This document shows positions 8,137 through 17,915 of a stretch of DNA of 64,000 bases, piece by piece (the stretch's first letter is position 1; each line of letters starts with the position of its first letter). Where the stretch lies: contig NZ_CP115300.1 of assembly GCF_027625935.1 (NCBI RefSeq), positions 7,130,001-7,194,000 of the forward strand, in the 5' to 3' direction. The translations under genes and the position numbers were made by a program. The notes beneath the pieces are model-generated. The model was not told where the DNA came from. It did no database searches and was given only the letters and a program-made list of their open reading frames with translations. Origin of the DNA: Streptomyces camelliae (GTDB lineage Bacteria > Actinomycetota > Actinomycetes > Streptomycetales > Streptomycetaceae).

Positions 8137-9050
8137 CACAGAACCTGGCGCGTACTGTTTTCCTGCTCGCCCACACCGGGCGGCCCGCGGCGATCCGCAG
8201 TGCGGAACTCGTCGTCAAGGGGCTGCTCCGGCATGGCATCGGGGTGCGGGTGCTGGAGGAGGAGGCGCGCGACCTGCCGCTGCCCGAGGAGGTGGGGCTG
8301 GTCAAGGAGGCGACGCCGGACTGCCTCGACGGGTGCGAGCTGCTGATCGTCCTCGGCGGCGACGGAACGCTGCTGCGGGGTGCCGAGTTCGCCCGGGCGT
8401 CCGGGGTGCCGATGCTCGGCGTCAACCTCGGACGGGTGGGATTCCTCGCGGAGGCCGAGCGCGACGACCTCGATCGGGTGGTCGACCGGGTGGTGGCGCG
8501 GTCGTACGAGGTCGAGGAGCGGATGACCGTCGACGTCGTGGTGCACCGCAACGGGGACATCGTGCACACCGACTGGGCGCTGAACGAGGCGGCCGTGCAG
8601 AAGGCCGGCGCCGAGAAGCTGCTGGAAGTCGTGCTGGAGATCGACGGGCGCCCGGTGACGGGGTTCGGCTGCGACGGTGTCGTGCTGTCCACGCCGACCG
8701 GGTCCACGGCGTACGCCTTCTCCGCCGGCGGGCCGGTGGTGTGGCCCGAGGTGGAGGCGCTGCTGATGGTGCCGATCAGCGCGCACGCGCTGTTCGCCAA
8801 GCCGCTGGTGACCTCGCCGGACTCCGTGCTGGCCGTGGAGGTCCTGCCGCACATCCCGCCGGGGGTGCTGTGGTGCGACGGGCGGCGGACCGTGGAGCTG
8901 CCGCCCGGGGCGCGGGTGGAGGTGCGGCGGGGGGCGGTGCCGGTGCGGCTGGCCCGGCTGCACCACTCGTCGTTCACGGACCGGTTGGTGGCGAAATTCG
9001 CGTTGCCGACGACTGGATGGCGGGGGGCGCCTCACCACTCGACGGAGTGA
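8133..9050 (+). CDS. nadK: NAD kinase
   Basis: The 305-residue enzyme phosphorylates NAD to NADP. It contains the GGDGT motif (residues 75-79, LIVLGGDGTLLRG), GVNLGRVGFLAE, the NE..V motif in ALNEAAVQK and the glycine-rich GVVLSTPTGSTAYAFSAGGP segment. The likely start is TTG 8133, overlapping the tlyA stop as TTGA, with GGAGGGG 5 nt upstream; an in-frame ATG is not available nearby. It sits between tlyA and recN as in mycobacteria. Confidence 0.95.
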   Translation: MTQNLARTVFLLAHTGRPAAIRSAELVVKGLLRHGIGVRVLEEEARDLPLPEEVGLVKEATPDCLDGCELLIVLGGDGTLLRGAEFARASGVPMLGVNLGRVGFLAEAERDDLDRVVDRVVARSYEVEERMTVDVVVHRNGDIVHTDWALNEAAVQKAGAEKLLEVVLEIDGRPVTGFGCDGVVLSTPTGSTAYAFSAGGPVVWPEVEALLMVPISAHALFAKPLVTSPDSVLAVEVLPHIPPGVLWCDGRRTVELPPGARVEVRRGAVPVRLARLHHSSFTDRLVAKFALPTTGWRGAPHHSTE

Positions 9051-9101
9051 GACAGGCAGCCTGTGTGCACTCCCCGCCCCGGACCTCGTATGGTCTGTTC
9101 C

Positions 9102-10832
9102 GTGTTGGAGGAGATGCGGATACGGTCGCTCGGGGTCATCGACGACGCCGTCGTCGAGCTGTCGCCCGGGTTCACCGCCGTCACCGGTGAGACGGGTGCG
9201 GGCAAGACCATGGTGGTCACCAGCCTGGGGCTGCTGCTCGGCGGTCGGGCGGATCCGGCGCTCGTGCGGATCGGGGCCGGGAAGGCGGTCGTGGAGGGGC
9301 GGATCACCGTCCCCTCGGGCGCGCCGGTCGTCGTACGGGCCGAGGAGGCCGGCGCCGAGCTCGACGACGGGGCGCTGCTGATCAGCCGTACCGTTTCCGC
9401 CGAGGGCCGCTCGCGGGCGCACGTCGGCGGGCGCAGCGTGCCCGTGGGGCTGCTCGCCGAGCTGGCCGACGAGCTGGTGGCCGTGCACGGGCAGACCGAT
9501 CAGCAGGGGCTGCTGAAGCTGTCCCGGCAGCGGCAGGCGCTGGACCGGTACGCGGGGGACGCCGTCGCCGTACCGCTGGCGAAGTATGCCGAGGCCTACC
9601 GGCGGCTGCGGGCCGTTGCCGCCGAGCTGGAGGAGATCACCACGCGCGCGCGTGAGCGGGCGCAGGAAGCCGACATGCTGCGCTACGGCCTCGACGAGAT
9701 CGCCGGCGTCGAGCCGCGGGCCGGGGAGGACGTGGAGCTGGCCGAGGAGGCCGAGCGGCTGGGGCACGCCGAGGCGCTGTCGTCCGCCGCGACGGCCGCG
9801 CACGCCGCTCTCGCGGGCAATCCCGAGGACCCCGAGGGAATCGACGCCTCGACCCTCGTCGCGGGCGCGCACCGGGCCCTGGAGGCCGTACGCGCGCACG
9901 ATCCCGCGCTGGCCGCGCTGGCCGACCGGATCGGGGAGATCGGGATCCTGCTCGGGGACGTCGCCGGTGAGCTCGCGGGGTACGCCGACGATCTCGACGC
10001 CGACCCGCTGCGGCTGGCGGCCGTGGAGGAGCGCCGGGCGGCTCTCAACGCCCTCACGCGCAAGTACGGCGACGACATCGACGCCGTGCTGGCGTGGGCC
10101 GAGCGGAGCGCCGCGCGGCTGACCGAGCTGGACGGCGACGACGAGCGGATCGGGGAGCTGGCCGCCGAGCGGGACGCGCTCCGTACCGAACTGGGCGGTC
10201 TCGCACAGGCGCTGACGGACGCGCGGACGGAGGCGGCCCAGCGCTTCGCCGCCGCGGTGACCGCCGAGCTGGCCTCGCTGGCGATGCCCCACGCGCGCGT
10301 GTCCTTCGACATCCGGCAGACCGAGGACCCCGACGGCGTCGAGGTCGGCGGCCGGCCGGTCGCCTACGGGCCGTCGGGCGCGGACGAGGTCGAGCTGCTC
10401 CTCGCCCCGCACCCGGGTGCCCCGCCGCGGCCCATCGCCAAGGGCGCCTCCGGTGGTGAGCTGTCCCGCGTGATGCTGGCGGTGGAGGTCGTCTTCGCGG
10501 GCACCGACCCGGTGCCGACGTACCTCTTCGACGAGGTCGACGCCGGTGTCGGCGGCAAGGCCGCGGTCGAGATCGGGCGGCGGCTGGCGAAGCTCGCCAA
10601 GTCCGCGCAGGTCGTCGTCGTCACCCACCTGCCCCAGGTCGCCGCGTTCGCCGACCGGCAGCTGCTGGTCGAGAAGACCAACGACGGGTCCGTCACCCGG
10701 TCCGGCGTGAAGGTCCTGGAGGGCGAGGAACGGATCCGGGAACTGTCCCGCATGCTGGCCGGCCAGGAGGACTCCGAGACGGCCCGCGCCCACGCCGAGG
10801 AACTGCTGGCGACGGCACGGGCGGATCTCTGA
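9102..10832 (+). CDS. recN: DNA repair protein RecN
   Basis: This SMC-like repair ATPase has an N-terminal Walker A (GETGAGKT at ~29-36), a central coiled coil rich in Ala/Glu/Arg, and a C-terminal ABC signature (GASGGELSRVMLAVEV) with Walker B in PTYLFDEVDAGVGG. It acts in double-strand break repair. The start is ambiguous: GTG 9102, TTG 9105 and ATG 9114 are all in frame, and GGAGG at 9107-9111 is too close to 9114, so a weakly led GTG/TTG or leaderless start is possible. The alternatives change the length by at most four residues (572-576). Confidence 0.93.
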   Translation: MLEEMRIRSLGVIDDAVVELSPGFTAVTGETGAGKTMVVTSLGLLLGGRADPALVRIGAGKAVVEGRITVPSGAPVVVRAEEAGAELDDGALLISRTVSAEGRSRAHVGGRSVPVGLLAELADELVAVHGQTDQQGLLKLSRQRQALDRYAGDAVAVPLAKYAEAYRRLRAVAAELEEITTRARERAQEADMLRYGLDEIAGVEPRAGEDVELAEEAERLGHAEALSSAATAAHAALAGNPEDPEGIDASTLVAGAHRALEAVRAHDPALAALADRIGEIGILLGDVAGELAGYADDLDADPLRLAAVEERRAALNALTRKYGDDIDAVLAWAERSAARLTELDGDDERIGELAAERDALRTELGGLAQALTDARTEAAQRFAAAVTAELASLAMPHARVSFDIRQTEDPDGVEVGGRPVAYGPSGADEVELLLAPHPGAPPRPIAKGASGGELSRVMLAVEVVFAGTDPVPTYLFDEVDAGVGGKAAVEIGRRLAKLAKSAQVVVVTHLPQVAAFADRQLLVEKTNDGSVTRSGVKVLEGEERIRELSRMLAGQEDSETARAHAEELLATARADL

Positions 10833-10851
10833 CGGGATTTAGGGTGGCGGG

Positions 10852-11598
10852 ATGACCGGCACCCGAAAGTCCCGCTCCTTCCTGCTGTCCGCCGCGCTCA
10901 CCCGGGCCGGATTCGCGTTCCTGCGCACCGGCCTGCCCGGGAGAGCTGCGCGTTGGGAGCGGAAGAACTACGCCGGGCGGACGGTCGACCTGTATGCCGG
11001 GCCCGCCTCGGCGCTGGGTACGGCCGTCGCCGCCGCGCGGGTGCATCCCGGGGCCGGGCTCGCCGTGCTGGCCGCCGGGGTGTGCGGGGCGTACGACGAT
11101 GTCGCGGGGGACCATCGGCGTGGGTTCCGGGCGCACCTGAAGGCCCTTCGGGACGGCGAAGTCACCAGCGGTGCCGTCAAGTTGTTCGGGATATCGGCCG
11201 CCGGGCTCGTCGCGGGCGCGCTGCTGAAGGAACGGCCGCTGGACAAGGTGCTCGCCGGGATCGTGATCGCGGGGACCGCCCACTTCGTCAACCTGGTCGA
11301 TGTACGGCCGGGGCGGGCGCTCGGCGCGGTGCTGGCGCTCGGGGCGCCGGGGCTGCTGCGCGAGGGTCCGGGCGGTGAGCTGGCCGCCGTCGCGATGGGC
11401 GGCGCTGCGGCCGTGCTGCCCGACGACCTCGGCGAGCGCGCCATGATCGGGGACACGGGGGCGCACGCCCTCGGTGCCGCGCTGGGGGCGGCCGTCGTGG
11501 CGGGCAACCGGCGCGCGGGGCTGCTCGCGCACGCCGTCGCGGTCGTGGCCGCAGCCGTGCACGGGGACCGGGTGAGCGCTTGGGCGCGGGCGCTGTGA
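10852..11598 (+). CDS. Small MraY/WecA-like membrane protein (polyprenyl-phosphate phosphosugar transferase fold)
   Basis: The 248-residue protein is hydrophobic with several membrane segments. It keeps a spaced set of motifs typical of the MraY/WecA superfamily: YDDVAGD (aspartate-rich loop), FVNLVDVRPGRA (NLxD-type) and MIGDTGAHALGAALG (GDxG-type). It is about 100 residues shorter than MraY, so it is either a minimal member or a derivative with altered activity. It starts 19 nt after recN, and a GT4 glycosyltransferase lies downstream, consistent with cell-envelope glycoconjugate synthesis. Substrate is unknown. Mycobacteria carry steA/mctB genes at this position instead. Confidence 0.75.
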   Translation: MTGTRKSRSFLLSAALTRAGFAFLRTGLPGRAARWERKNYAGRTVDLYAGPASALGTAVAAARVHPGAGLAVLAAGVCGAYDDVAGDHRRGFRAHLKALRDGEVTSGAVKLFGISAAGLVAGALLKERPLDKVLAGIVIAGTAHFVNLVDVRPGRALGAVLALGAPGLLREGPGGELAAVAMGGAAAVLPDDLGERAMIGDTGAHALGAALGAAVVAGNRRAGLLAHAVAVVAAAVHGDRVSAWARAL

Positions 11599-11867
11599 GC
11601 GTCTGACCTCCCCGTATGCGCTCGCACGGGGCTCGGCCGCGCCGGGGTTTCCTTCACCCTTGTGGGTGACGTGCTCCGGCGTATTGCCCCCGGCCCACCG
11701 CGCTGTGCGCCCGCCGGATTTCCCGTAACGGCCGTTCCGCCTGGCATGCTTGAGGGCACCCGGTCCGTGCGGGAGGGGTGCGGGGTACGTCCTTCCACCC
11801 CCCTGAGCCCGCTACCTTCTGTACGTTTCCTCGTGACCGCCCACGTCGAACCAGGAGCCCCGGCCCC

Positions 11868-13004
11868 GTGAGCCCCCTGAGCAGCAACGCGCCGCACGGC
11901 CAGTCGCCGTTGCGCACCGTGCAGGTGCTGGGCGGAGGCAACGCCGGCAGCAGCGCGCACGTGCGCTCCCTGGCCGAGGGGCTGGTCGCGCGGGGCGTGC
12001 GGGTCACGGTGTGCGCCCCCGTCGAGGCCGACCGCGTCTACGACTTCACCGGCGCCGGAGCCGAGCACGTGCACGTGCCGCGCAGCAGCGACCCCGTCTC
12101 GGTGGCCGCGCTCCGGGCCGCCTGCGCGGGCGCCGACCTGGTGCACGCGCACGGGCTGCACGCCTCCTTCCGGTCGGTGCTCGCGCTCAGCGGCCGGCGC
12201 ACCCCGCTGGTGGTCACCTGGCACGACCGGGCCCGCGCGGAGGGCCCGCGGGCGCACATGCTGCGGCTGCTGGAACGGCGCGTGGTGCGCACCGCGGCCG
12301 TCGTCCTCGGCACCAGCTCCGACCTGGTGGACCGGGCCCGGCGGACGGGGGCGCGGGACGCCCGGCTGGCCGCCGCCGGCCTGCCCGGACCGCGCACGCC
12401 CGCCGACCGCGACGACCCCGACCGGCTGCGCGCCAAGATCCGGGCCGAACTCGGTGCCACCGGACGCCCGTTGCTCATCGCGGTCGGCTCCCTCGACCGG
12501 CACCGCGGCTACGACGTCCTGCTCGACGCCGCCCGCGCCTGGCGGCAGCTGGATCCCGTCCCGCAGGTCGTGATCGCGGGGGAGGGGCCGCTGCGCCCGC
12601 AGCTGGCGCGGCGGATCGAGGACGAGGAGCTTCCGGTGCGGCTCATCGGCCGCCGCGAGGACGTGCCCGAACTGCTCGCCGCCGCCGATCTGGCGCTGCT
12701 GACGAGCAGTTGGGAGTCGCGCTCCGTCCTCGCCCAGGAGGCGCTCTACGCGCGCGTGCCGCTCGTCGCGACCCGGGTCGGCGGCATCCCCGACCTCGTC
12801 GGCGACGCGGCCGCACTCGTTCCGTACGGCGACCCGGAGGCGCTCGCCGGCACCGTCGTCCACCTCCTCGCCGACCCGGAGCGGTGCCAGGAGCTGCGGG
12901 AGGCGGGGGTGCGGCAGGCGGCCGGCTGGCCGACCGAGGACGAGACGGTCGCCCAAGTGCTCAGTGTCTACGACGAGTTGACGCAGCCCCGGCCGCTGGC
13001 CTGA
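11868..13004 (+). CDS. GT4 family glycosyltransferase
   Basis: This 378-residue GT-B enzyme has the N-terminal GGGNAGSSAHVRSLAEGL acceptor-side loop, a central AVGSLDRHRGYDVLL linker segment and the C-terminal donor-binding part VPELLAAADLALLTSSWESRSVLAQEAL, with the E-x7-E motif of GT4 enzymes, and VATRVGGIPDLVGD. The GTG at 11868 has AGGAG 10 nt upstream. The nucleotide-sugar donor and lipid or protein acceptor cannot be told from sequence; proximity to the MraY-like gene suggests an envelope polymer or glycolipid. Confidence 0.88.
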   Translation: MSPLSSNAPHGQSPLRTVQVLGGGNAGSSAHVRSLAEGLVARGVRVTVCAPVEADRVYDFTGAGAEHVHVPRSSDPVSVAALRAACAGADLVHAHGLHASFRSVLALSGRRTPLVVTWHDRARAEGPRAHMLRLLERRVVRTAAVVLGTSSDLVDRARRTGARDARLAAAGLPGPRTPADRDDPDRLRAKIRAELGATGRPLLIAVGSLDRHRGYDVLLDAARAWRQLDPVPQVVIAGEGPLRPQLARRIEDEELPVRLIGRREDVPELLAAADLALLTSSWESRSVLAQEALYARVPLVATRVGGIPDLVGDAAALVPYGDPEALAGTVVHLLADPERCQELREAGVRQAAGWPTEDETVAQVLSVYDELTQPRPLA

Positions 13005-13013
13005 CCGGGCCCC

Positions 13014-14660
13014 CTACGGCACGTGGCGGCGGGCGCGCAGCGCGAGGCTCAACGCCAGGACCGTCTGCGGGTCGTCGAGGTCGGTGCCGAGCAACTCGCC
13101 GATGCGGGCGAGGCGGTTGTAGAGGGTCTGCCGGTTCAGATGCAGCTCGCGGGCCGTCTCCGCCTTGCGCCCTGCGTGCGCCAGGTACGTCTCCAGGGTC
13201 GGCAGCAGCGGCGGCCTGGAGCGGCGGTCGTGGTCGCGCAGCGGGCCGATCGCGCGGTCCACGAACGCGGCGAGGTCCGGGTGGTCGCGCAGCCGCCACA
13301 GGAGGAGGTCGATGTCGAGGCGCCGGGCGTCGTACCAGGGGCGGTCCGTGAGCCCCTGAGCCGCTGTCGCCGTCTCCGCCGCGTGCCGCAGGCCCGCCGA
13401 CGCGGCCGCCCAGCCGCCCGCCACGCCGACCACCACGACCGGCGGCGGCGAGCCCGGCCGGCGCATCCCGGCCCGCTCCACCCCTGCCCGGAGCGCCGCC
13501 GCCACCCGGTCAGCGACCGCCGCCCGCTCCGCCTCCGCGCGCAGCCCCAGCAGCACCAGCACCCGGCCCTCCACCGGCCGCACACCCAGCAGCACTGGCA
13601 CCCCCACCGCGGCCAGCTCCTCCGAGACCGCCCGCGCCAGCACCGCCCAGCCCCCGCCCGGGGAAAGGGAGTCACCCATCCGCATCACCACCGGCAGCAG
13701 CGGGCTGTCGCCGGGCTTGAAGCCGAGCACCCGGGCCTGCGCCGGGGCGTCCTGCGCCGAGATGCGGCCCTCGGCGAGATCGGTGAGGAAGTCACCGCGT
13801 CCGCGCGCCGCGAGCTCCTCCTCCTGCCGGGCCTGCATCAGCACCACGGCCAGGATGCCCGCGGCCCGCTCGGCGGCGATCCGGTGCACCGGCGCCAGCG
13901 GTGAGCGCACCGGCAGCAGCACGAGCCGGGCGCGCACCGAGCCCGCCGTACCCAGGCCGCCGCCGGGCACGTCCACGAGCACCGAACCGGCGGGCGGCGG
14001 CGCCTCCTTGTGCGGGCCGCGCAGCCCCTCCCACACCTGGAGCGGATCCGCGCCCTCGGGCCCTTCCCCGGCGGCGTACAGCAGCCGGGCGTCGGCGGTC
14101 TCCAGGAACACCGGGTTGCCGCTGAAGTCCGCCAGAATGCCCAGTACCTGCGGCACCCCGCCACCTCCCAGCAGGGCCTCGGTGCAGCGGCGGTGCACCT
14201 CCTCGGCACGCTGGAGAAGCGCGTAGTGGCCGTTGACGATCTCGGTGTGGATCTCCTCGGTCACCGTCACGAACGGCACTTCGCGGTGCAGCTGGACCAG
14301 CGGCAGCCCGGCAGCGCGGGCGGTGTCCACGAGGGCCGCGGGCAGCCGGGTGAAGCGCGGGCCCAGCTCCACCACCAGGGCGGCGATCCCGCGCTCGGCG
14401 AGCGTGCGCACGAACGCCCGCTGCTCGGCCGGGCGGGTGCCGAGGCCGTAGCCCGTGGTGAGCAGCAGTTCGCCGCCCTTGAGCAGCGAGGCGATGTTCG
14501 GCACCTCGCCCGCGTGCACCCAGCGCACGGTCCGCCCCAGCCGGTCGGCACCCGCCAGGATCTCCGGCAGTCCGCTGCGCAGTCCGGGCAGCTCAAGGGC
14601 CCGCTGCACGGTGATCCCGGCGCCCTGGGTGTCGAGTCGGTGGTCCGTACGGCTGTCCAT
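13014..14660 (-). CDS. PucR family transcriptional regulator
   Basis: The 548-residue protein has an N-terminal PucR ligand domain (TVQRALELPGLRSGLPEILAG onwards, ~15-140), a central degenerate GGDEF-like segment, and a C-terminal HTH of the CdaR/PucR type (LETYLAHAGRKAETA, LHLNRQTLYNRLARIGELLG). PucR proteins regulate purine, amino-acid or sugar-acid catabolism in response to metabolites. The ATG at 14660 was chosen because the upstream extension has no conserved residues. It lies 44 nt downstream of the FAD oxidoreductase gene, on the same strand, and may be cotranscribed with it. Confidence 0.88.
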   Translation of the reverse strand: MDSRTDHRLDTQGAGITVQRALELPGLRSGLPEILAGADRLGRTVRWVHAGEVPNIASLLKGGELLLTTGYGLGTRPAEQRAFVRTLAERGIAALVVELGPRFTRLPAALVDTARAAGLPLVQLHREVPFVTVTEEIHTEIVNGHYALLQRAEEVHRRCTEALLGGGGVPQVLGILADFSGNPVFLETADARLLYAAGEGPEGADPLQVWEGLRGPHKEAPPPAGSVLVDVPGGGLGTAGSVRARLVLLPVRSPLAPVHRIAAERAAGILAVVLMQARQEEELAARGRGDFLTDLAEGRISAQDAPAQARVLGFKPGDSPLLPVVMRMGDSLSPGGGWAVLARAVSEELAAVGVPVLLGVRPVEGRVLVLLGLRAEAERAAVADRVAAALRAGVERAGMRRPGSPPPVVVVGVAGGWAAASAGLRHAAETATAAQGLTDRPWYDARRLDIDLLLWRLRDHPDLAAFVDRAIGPLRDHDRRSRPPLLPTLETYLAHAGRKAETARELHLNRQTLYNRLARIGELLGTDLDDPQTVLALSLALRARRHVP

Positions 14661-14704
14661 GCAGCGGACGCTACCTGCGGGAACGTTCTCAGGACAGCTC
14701 CGGG

Positions 14705-16039
14705 TCACACCGGCTTGACGGTGTGGTTGAACCGGAAGACGTTGTCGGGGTCGTACGCCCGCTTGACCTTCTCCAGGCGCAGCGTGTTCCCGGCGCCGAG
14801 GCCCGCCCGGACCCGCTCGGGGCCCTCGTCACCGATGAGGGTGAGGCAGACGTCCCCGGTGCTCCAGGGGCGTACGTCGGCGCACACGTCCCGCACCCAG
14901 GCCCGGTTCGGTTCGTCGTCGGCGGGGTCCGCCCAGCAGGCGAAGGGGTGCACGGTCCACAGTGCGTCCCGGTACGGCACCGGGTAGGCGCGCGGGCCGG
15001 TGGCGATCGCGCCGCCGAGCGGAAGGAGCGTGAGCCGGCCCGCGCTCGGCACCGGCATGTCCGCCGCGCGGGCGCAGAGGACGTCCACGGCCGCGTCGGG
15101 CAGACCGCCCAGGCACTCCGCCGACCCGTCGCCGCGCAGTCCGGCAGGCGGGTACGGCAGCTCCAGCGCCTGGGCACCGCACAGGTCCGTCTCGTGCGGC
15201 AGCGCCAGCAGGGGCGCGGCGAGCTCACGCAGGCCGCCCGCGCCGCCCGCGTACGTCAGCAGGGCACCGCACCGCGCCGGCGGACCGGCCAGGTACAGCA
15301 CGGCCCCGCCCAGCTCCTGCGGACCGGTGCGGATCAGCTCGCGGAAGGTGCGGACCACGTCCGGGCCGGACTCCGGCGGGTACAGCGGCAGCGCGACCGA
15401 GAACTCGGGCAGTTCGTGCACCTCCAGGGTGAGCGCCGTCGCCACACCGAAGTTGCCGCCCGCGCCGTGCAGCGCCCAGAACAGCTCCGGGTTCTCGTCG
15501 TCGTTCGCGTGCACCCGTTCGGCGTCGGCGGTCACCAGCTCCACACCGATGAGGTCGTCGACGGCGAGCCCGAAGACGCGGTCCAGCCGGCCGGTGCCGC
15601 CGCCGAGGACAGAGCCGGCGACTCCCGCACCCGGGGCGTGGCATCCGGTGGCCGCGAGGCCGTAGGGCCGCAGCGTCCGGTCCAGGTCGCTCATCGTGGC
15701 CCCGCCCTCGACCCGGACCGCCTCGGCCGCCGGGTCGACGACGACCGCGCGCATCCTGCGCAGATCCACCACCAGCGCGCCGTCGACCAGGGTGCCCGCC
15801 AGACCGTGCCCGCCGCCGCGGACCGCGATGTGCAGGTCCAGGTCGCGGGCGAAGCGTACCGCCTGGACCACGTCGGCCGCGTCCGCGCACTGCGCGATCA
15901 CGGCCGGACGCCGGTCGATCCTCGCGTTGACGACGGCCCGGGCCTCGTCGTAGCCCGGGTCGCCCGGGGCGAACACCTCGCCGGCCAGATCCGCACGGAG
16001 CGCGGCGAGGGCCCTGTGGGCTGTGGAACGGGAAGCCAT
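14705..16039 (-). CDS. FAD-binding oxidoreductase (berberine-bridge-like)
   Basis: The 444-residue protein has the PCMH-type FAD domain: RPAVIAQCADAADVVQAVRFARD, AVRGGGHGLAGT (pyrophosphate loop and histidine that can be flavinylated in relatives), VEGGATMSDLD, and GSVLGGGTGRLDRVFGL. It ends in the BBE-type C-terminus with YDPDNVFRFNHTVKP. Such enzymes oxidise sugars, alkaloids or polyketides; the substrate here is unknown. It lies between a GH15 enzyme upstream and a PucR regulator downstream on the same strand. Confidence 0.88.
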   Translation of the reverse strand: MASRSTAHRALAALRADLAGEVFAPGDPGYDEARAVVNARIDRRPAVIAQCADAADVVQAVRFARDLDLHIAVRGGGHGLAGTLVDGALVVDLRRMRAVVVDPAAEAVRVEGGATMSDLDRTLRPYGLAATGCHAPGAGVAGSVLGGGTGRLDRVFGLAVDDLIGVELVTADAERVHANDDENPELFWALHGAGGNFGVATALTLEVHELPEFSVALPLYPPESGPDVVRTFRELIRTGPQELGGAVLYLAGPPARCGALLTYAGGAGGLRELAAPLLALPHETDLCGAQALELPYPPAGLRGDGSAECLGGLPDAAVDVLCARAADMPVPSAGRLTLLPLGGAIATGPRAYPVPYRDALWTVHPFACWADPADDEPNRAWVRDVCADVRPWSTGDVCLTLIGDEGPERVRAGLGAGNTLRLEKVKRAYDPDNVFRFNHTVKPV

Positions 16040-16088
16040 GACAGCCCCCTTCCGAGCAGGGTGCTGCTGTTCAGCCTAGGCGGATCGC

Positions 16089-17915
16089 TCAGCCGCCGTA
16101 CGCCCCCGAAGCCGTCAGCCGCAGTGCCGTGTCGATCAGCGGCACGTGGCTGAACGCCTGCGGGAAGTTGCCGACCTGGCGCTGCAGGCGCGGGTCCCAC
16201 TCCTCGGCGAGCAGGCCGAGGTCGTTGCGCAGGTCGAGGAGCTTCTCGAAGAGCTTGCGCGCCTCGTCCACGCGGCCGATCATCGCCAGGTCGTCCGCCA
16301 TCCAGAACGAGCAGGCCAGGAAGGCGCCCTCGTCGCCCGGCAGGCCGTCGACGCCCTCGTTGTCGCCCTCCGTGGGGTACCGCAGGATGAACCCGTCCGC
16401 GGTGGACAGCTCGCGCTGGATCGCCTCGATCGTGCCGATCACCCGCTTGTCGTCCGGCGGCAGGAAACCCATCTGCGGGATCAGCAGCAGCGAGGCGTCC
16501 AGCTCCTGGGAGCCGTAGGACTGGGTGAAGGTGTTGCGCTCCTTGTCGTAGCCCTTCTCGCACACGTCCCGGTGGATGTCGTCGCGCAGCTCCTTCCAGC
16601 GCTCCAGCGGGCCGTCCGCGTCCCCGGACTCGATCAGCTTGATCGTGCGGTCGACGGCGACCCAGGCCATCACCTTGGAGTGCACGAAGTGCCGGCGCGG
16701 GCCGCGCACCTCCCAGATGCCCTCGTCCGGCTCCTGCCAGTGGTCCTCCAGGTAGCGGATCAGCTTCAGCTGGAGCAGCGAGGCGTAGTCGCTGCGGGCC
16801 AGGCCCGTCATGTGACCCAGGTGCAGGGCCTCGGTGACCTCGCCGTACACGTCCAGCTGGAGCTGGTGCGCGGCGCCGTTGCCGACCCGGACCGGGGCCG
16901 AGTTCTCGTAGCCCGGCAGCCAGTCCAGCTCGGCCTCGCCCAGCTCGCGCTCACCGGCGATGCCGTACATGATCTGCAGGTTCTCCGGGTCGCCGGCGAC
17001 CGCGCGCAGCAGCCATTCGCGCCAGGCGCGGGCTTCCTCGCGGTAGCCGGTGCGCAGCAGCGACGACAGGGTGATCGCGGCGTCGCGCAGCCAGGTGTAG
17101 CGGTAGTCCCAGTTACGGACGCCGCCGATGTCCTCCGGCAGGGAGGTCGTCGGCGCGGCGACGATGCCGCCGGTGGGGGCGTACGTCAGCGCCTTCAGGG
17201 TGATCAGCGAGCGGATCACCGCTTCGCGGTACGGCCCGTGGTACGTACAGTGCTCCACCCATTCGTGCCAGAACTCCTCCGTCGCCTCCAGCGAGGCCTC
17301 CGGCTCCGGCAGCGGCGGGGGCTCCTTGTGCGAGGGCTGCCACGAGATGGTGAACGCGATCCGGTCACCCGGGGCGACCGTGAAGTCGGAGTACGTCGTC
17401 AGCGACTTTCCGTAGGTCTCGGTGTCCGTGTCGAACCACACCGAGTCCGGTCCGGCGACGGCCACCGTACGGCCCTCGTGCTTGTGCACCCAGGGCACCA
17501 CCCGGCCGTAGGAGAACCGCATCCGCAACGCGGAGCGCATCGGGACCCGGCCGGTGACACCCTCGACGATCCGGATCAGCTGCGGCGCGCCGTCACGCGG
17601 GGGCATGAAGTCGGTCACCCGGACCGTGCCGCGCGGGGTGTCCCACTCCGACTCCAGGATCAGCGAGTCGCCGCGGTAGCCGCGCCGGGAGGCCGTCGGC
17701 GGCTTGGCGTCGGCCGCGTGCGCCGGGCCGAGCCGCCAGAAGCCGTGCTCCTCGGTGCCCAGCAGGCCGGCGAAGACGGCATGCGAGTCGAAGCGGGGCA
17801 GGCACAGCCAGTCCACCGTGCCGTCCCGGCAGACCAGTGCGGCGGTCTGCATGTCTCCGATGAGTGCGTAGTCTTCGATGCGCCCGGCCACGTGCAACTC
17901 CAGTCGAACGGCCAC
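16089..17915 (-). CDS. Glycoside hydrolase family 15 protein (glucoamylase/trehalase-like)
   Basis: The 608-residue protein has the bacterial GH15 layout. The N-terminal beta-sandwich begins RIEDYALIGDMQTAALVCRDG. An (alpha/alpha)6 barrel follows with RNWDYRYTWLRDAA, the catalytic acid segment EGIWEVRGPRRHFVHSK and the base segment LLAEEWDPRLQRQVGNFPQAF. Actinobacterial members act on alpha-1,4-glucans or on trehalose; no signal peptide is visible, so it should be cytoplasmic. GTG 17915 is used here, but GTG 17891 (VAGRIEDY) is an equally good start. Confidence 0.9.
   Translation of the reverse strand: MAVRLELHVAGRIEDYALIGDMQTAALVCRDGTVDWLCLPRFDSHAVFAGLLGTEEHGFWRLGPAHAADAKPPTASRRGYRGDSLILESEWDTPRGTVRVTDFMPPRDGAPQLIRIVEGVTGRVPMRSALRMRFSYGRVVPWVHKHEGRTVAVAGPDSVWFDTDTETYGKSLTTYSDFTVAPGDRIAFTISWQPSHKEPPPLPEPEASLEATEEFWHEWVEHCTYHGPYREAVIRSLITLKALTYAPTGGIVAAPTTSLPEDIGGVRNWDYRYTWLRDAAITLSSLLRTGYREEARAWREWLLRAVAGDPENLQIMYGIAGERELGEAELDWLPGYENSAPVRVGNGAAHQLQLDVYGEVTEALHLGHMTGLARSDYASLLQLKLIRYLEDHWQEPDEGIWEVRGPRRHFVHSKVMAWVAVDRTIKLIESGDADGPLERWKELRDDIHRDVCEKGYDKERNTFTQSYGSQELDASLLLIPQMGFLPPDDKRVIGTIEAIQRELSTADGFILRYPTEGDNEGVDGLPGDEGAFLACSFWMADDLAMIGRVDEARKLFEKLLDLRNDLGLLAEEWDPRLQRQVGNFPQAFSHVPLIDTALRLTASGAYGG

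Noticed and set aside
7512-10793. 1093-residue minus-strand open frame over tlyA-nadK-recN
   Set aside because: It is antisense to three well-supported genes, with Gly/Arg/Pro bias and no recognisable fold.
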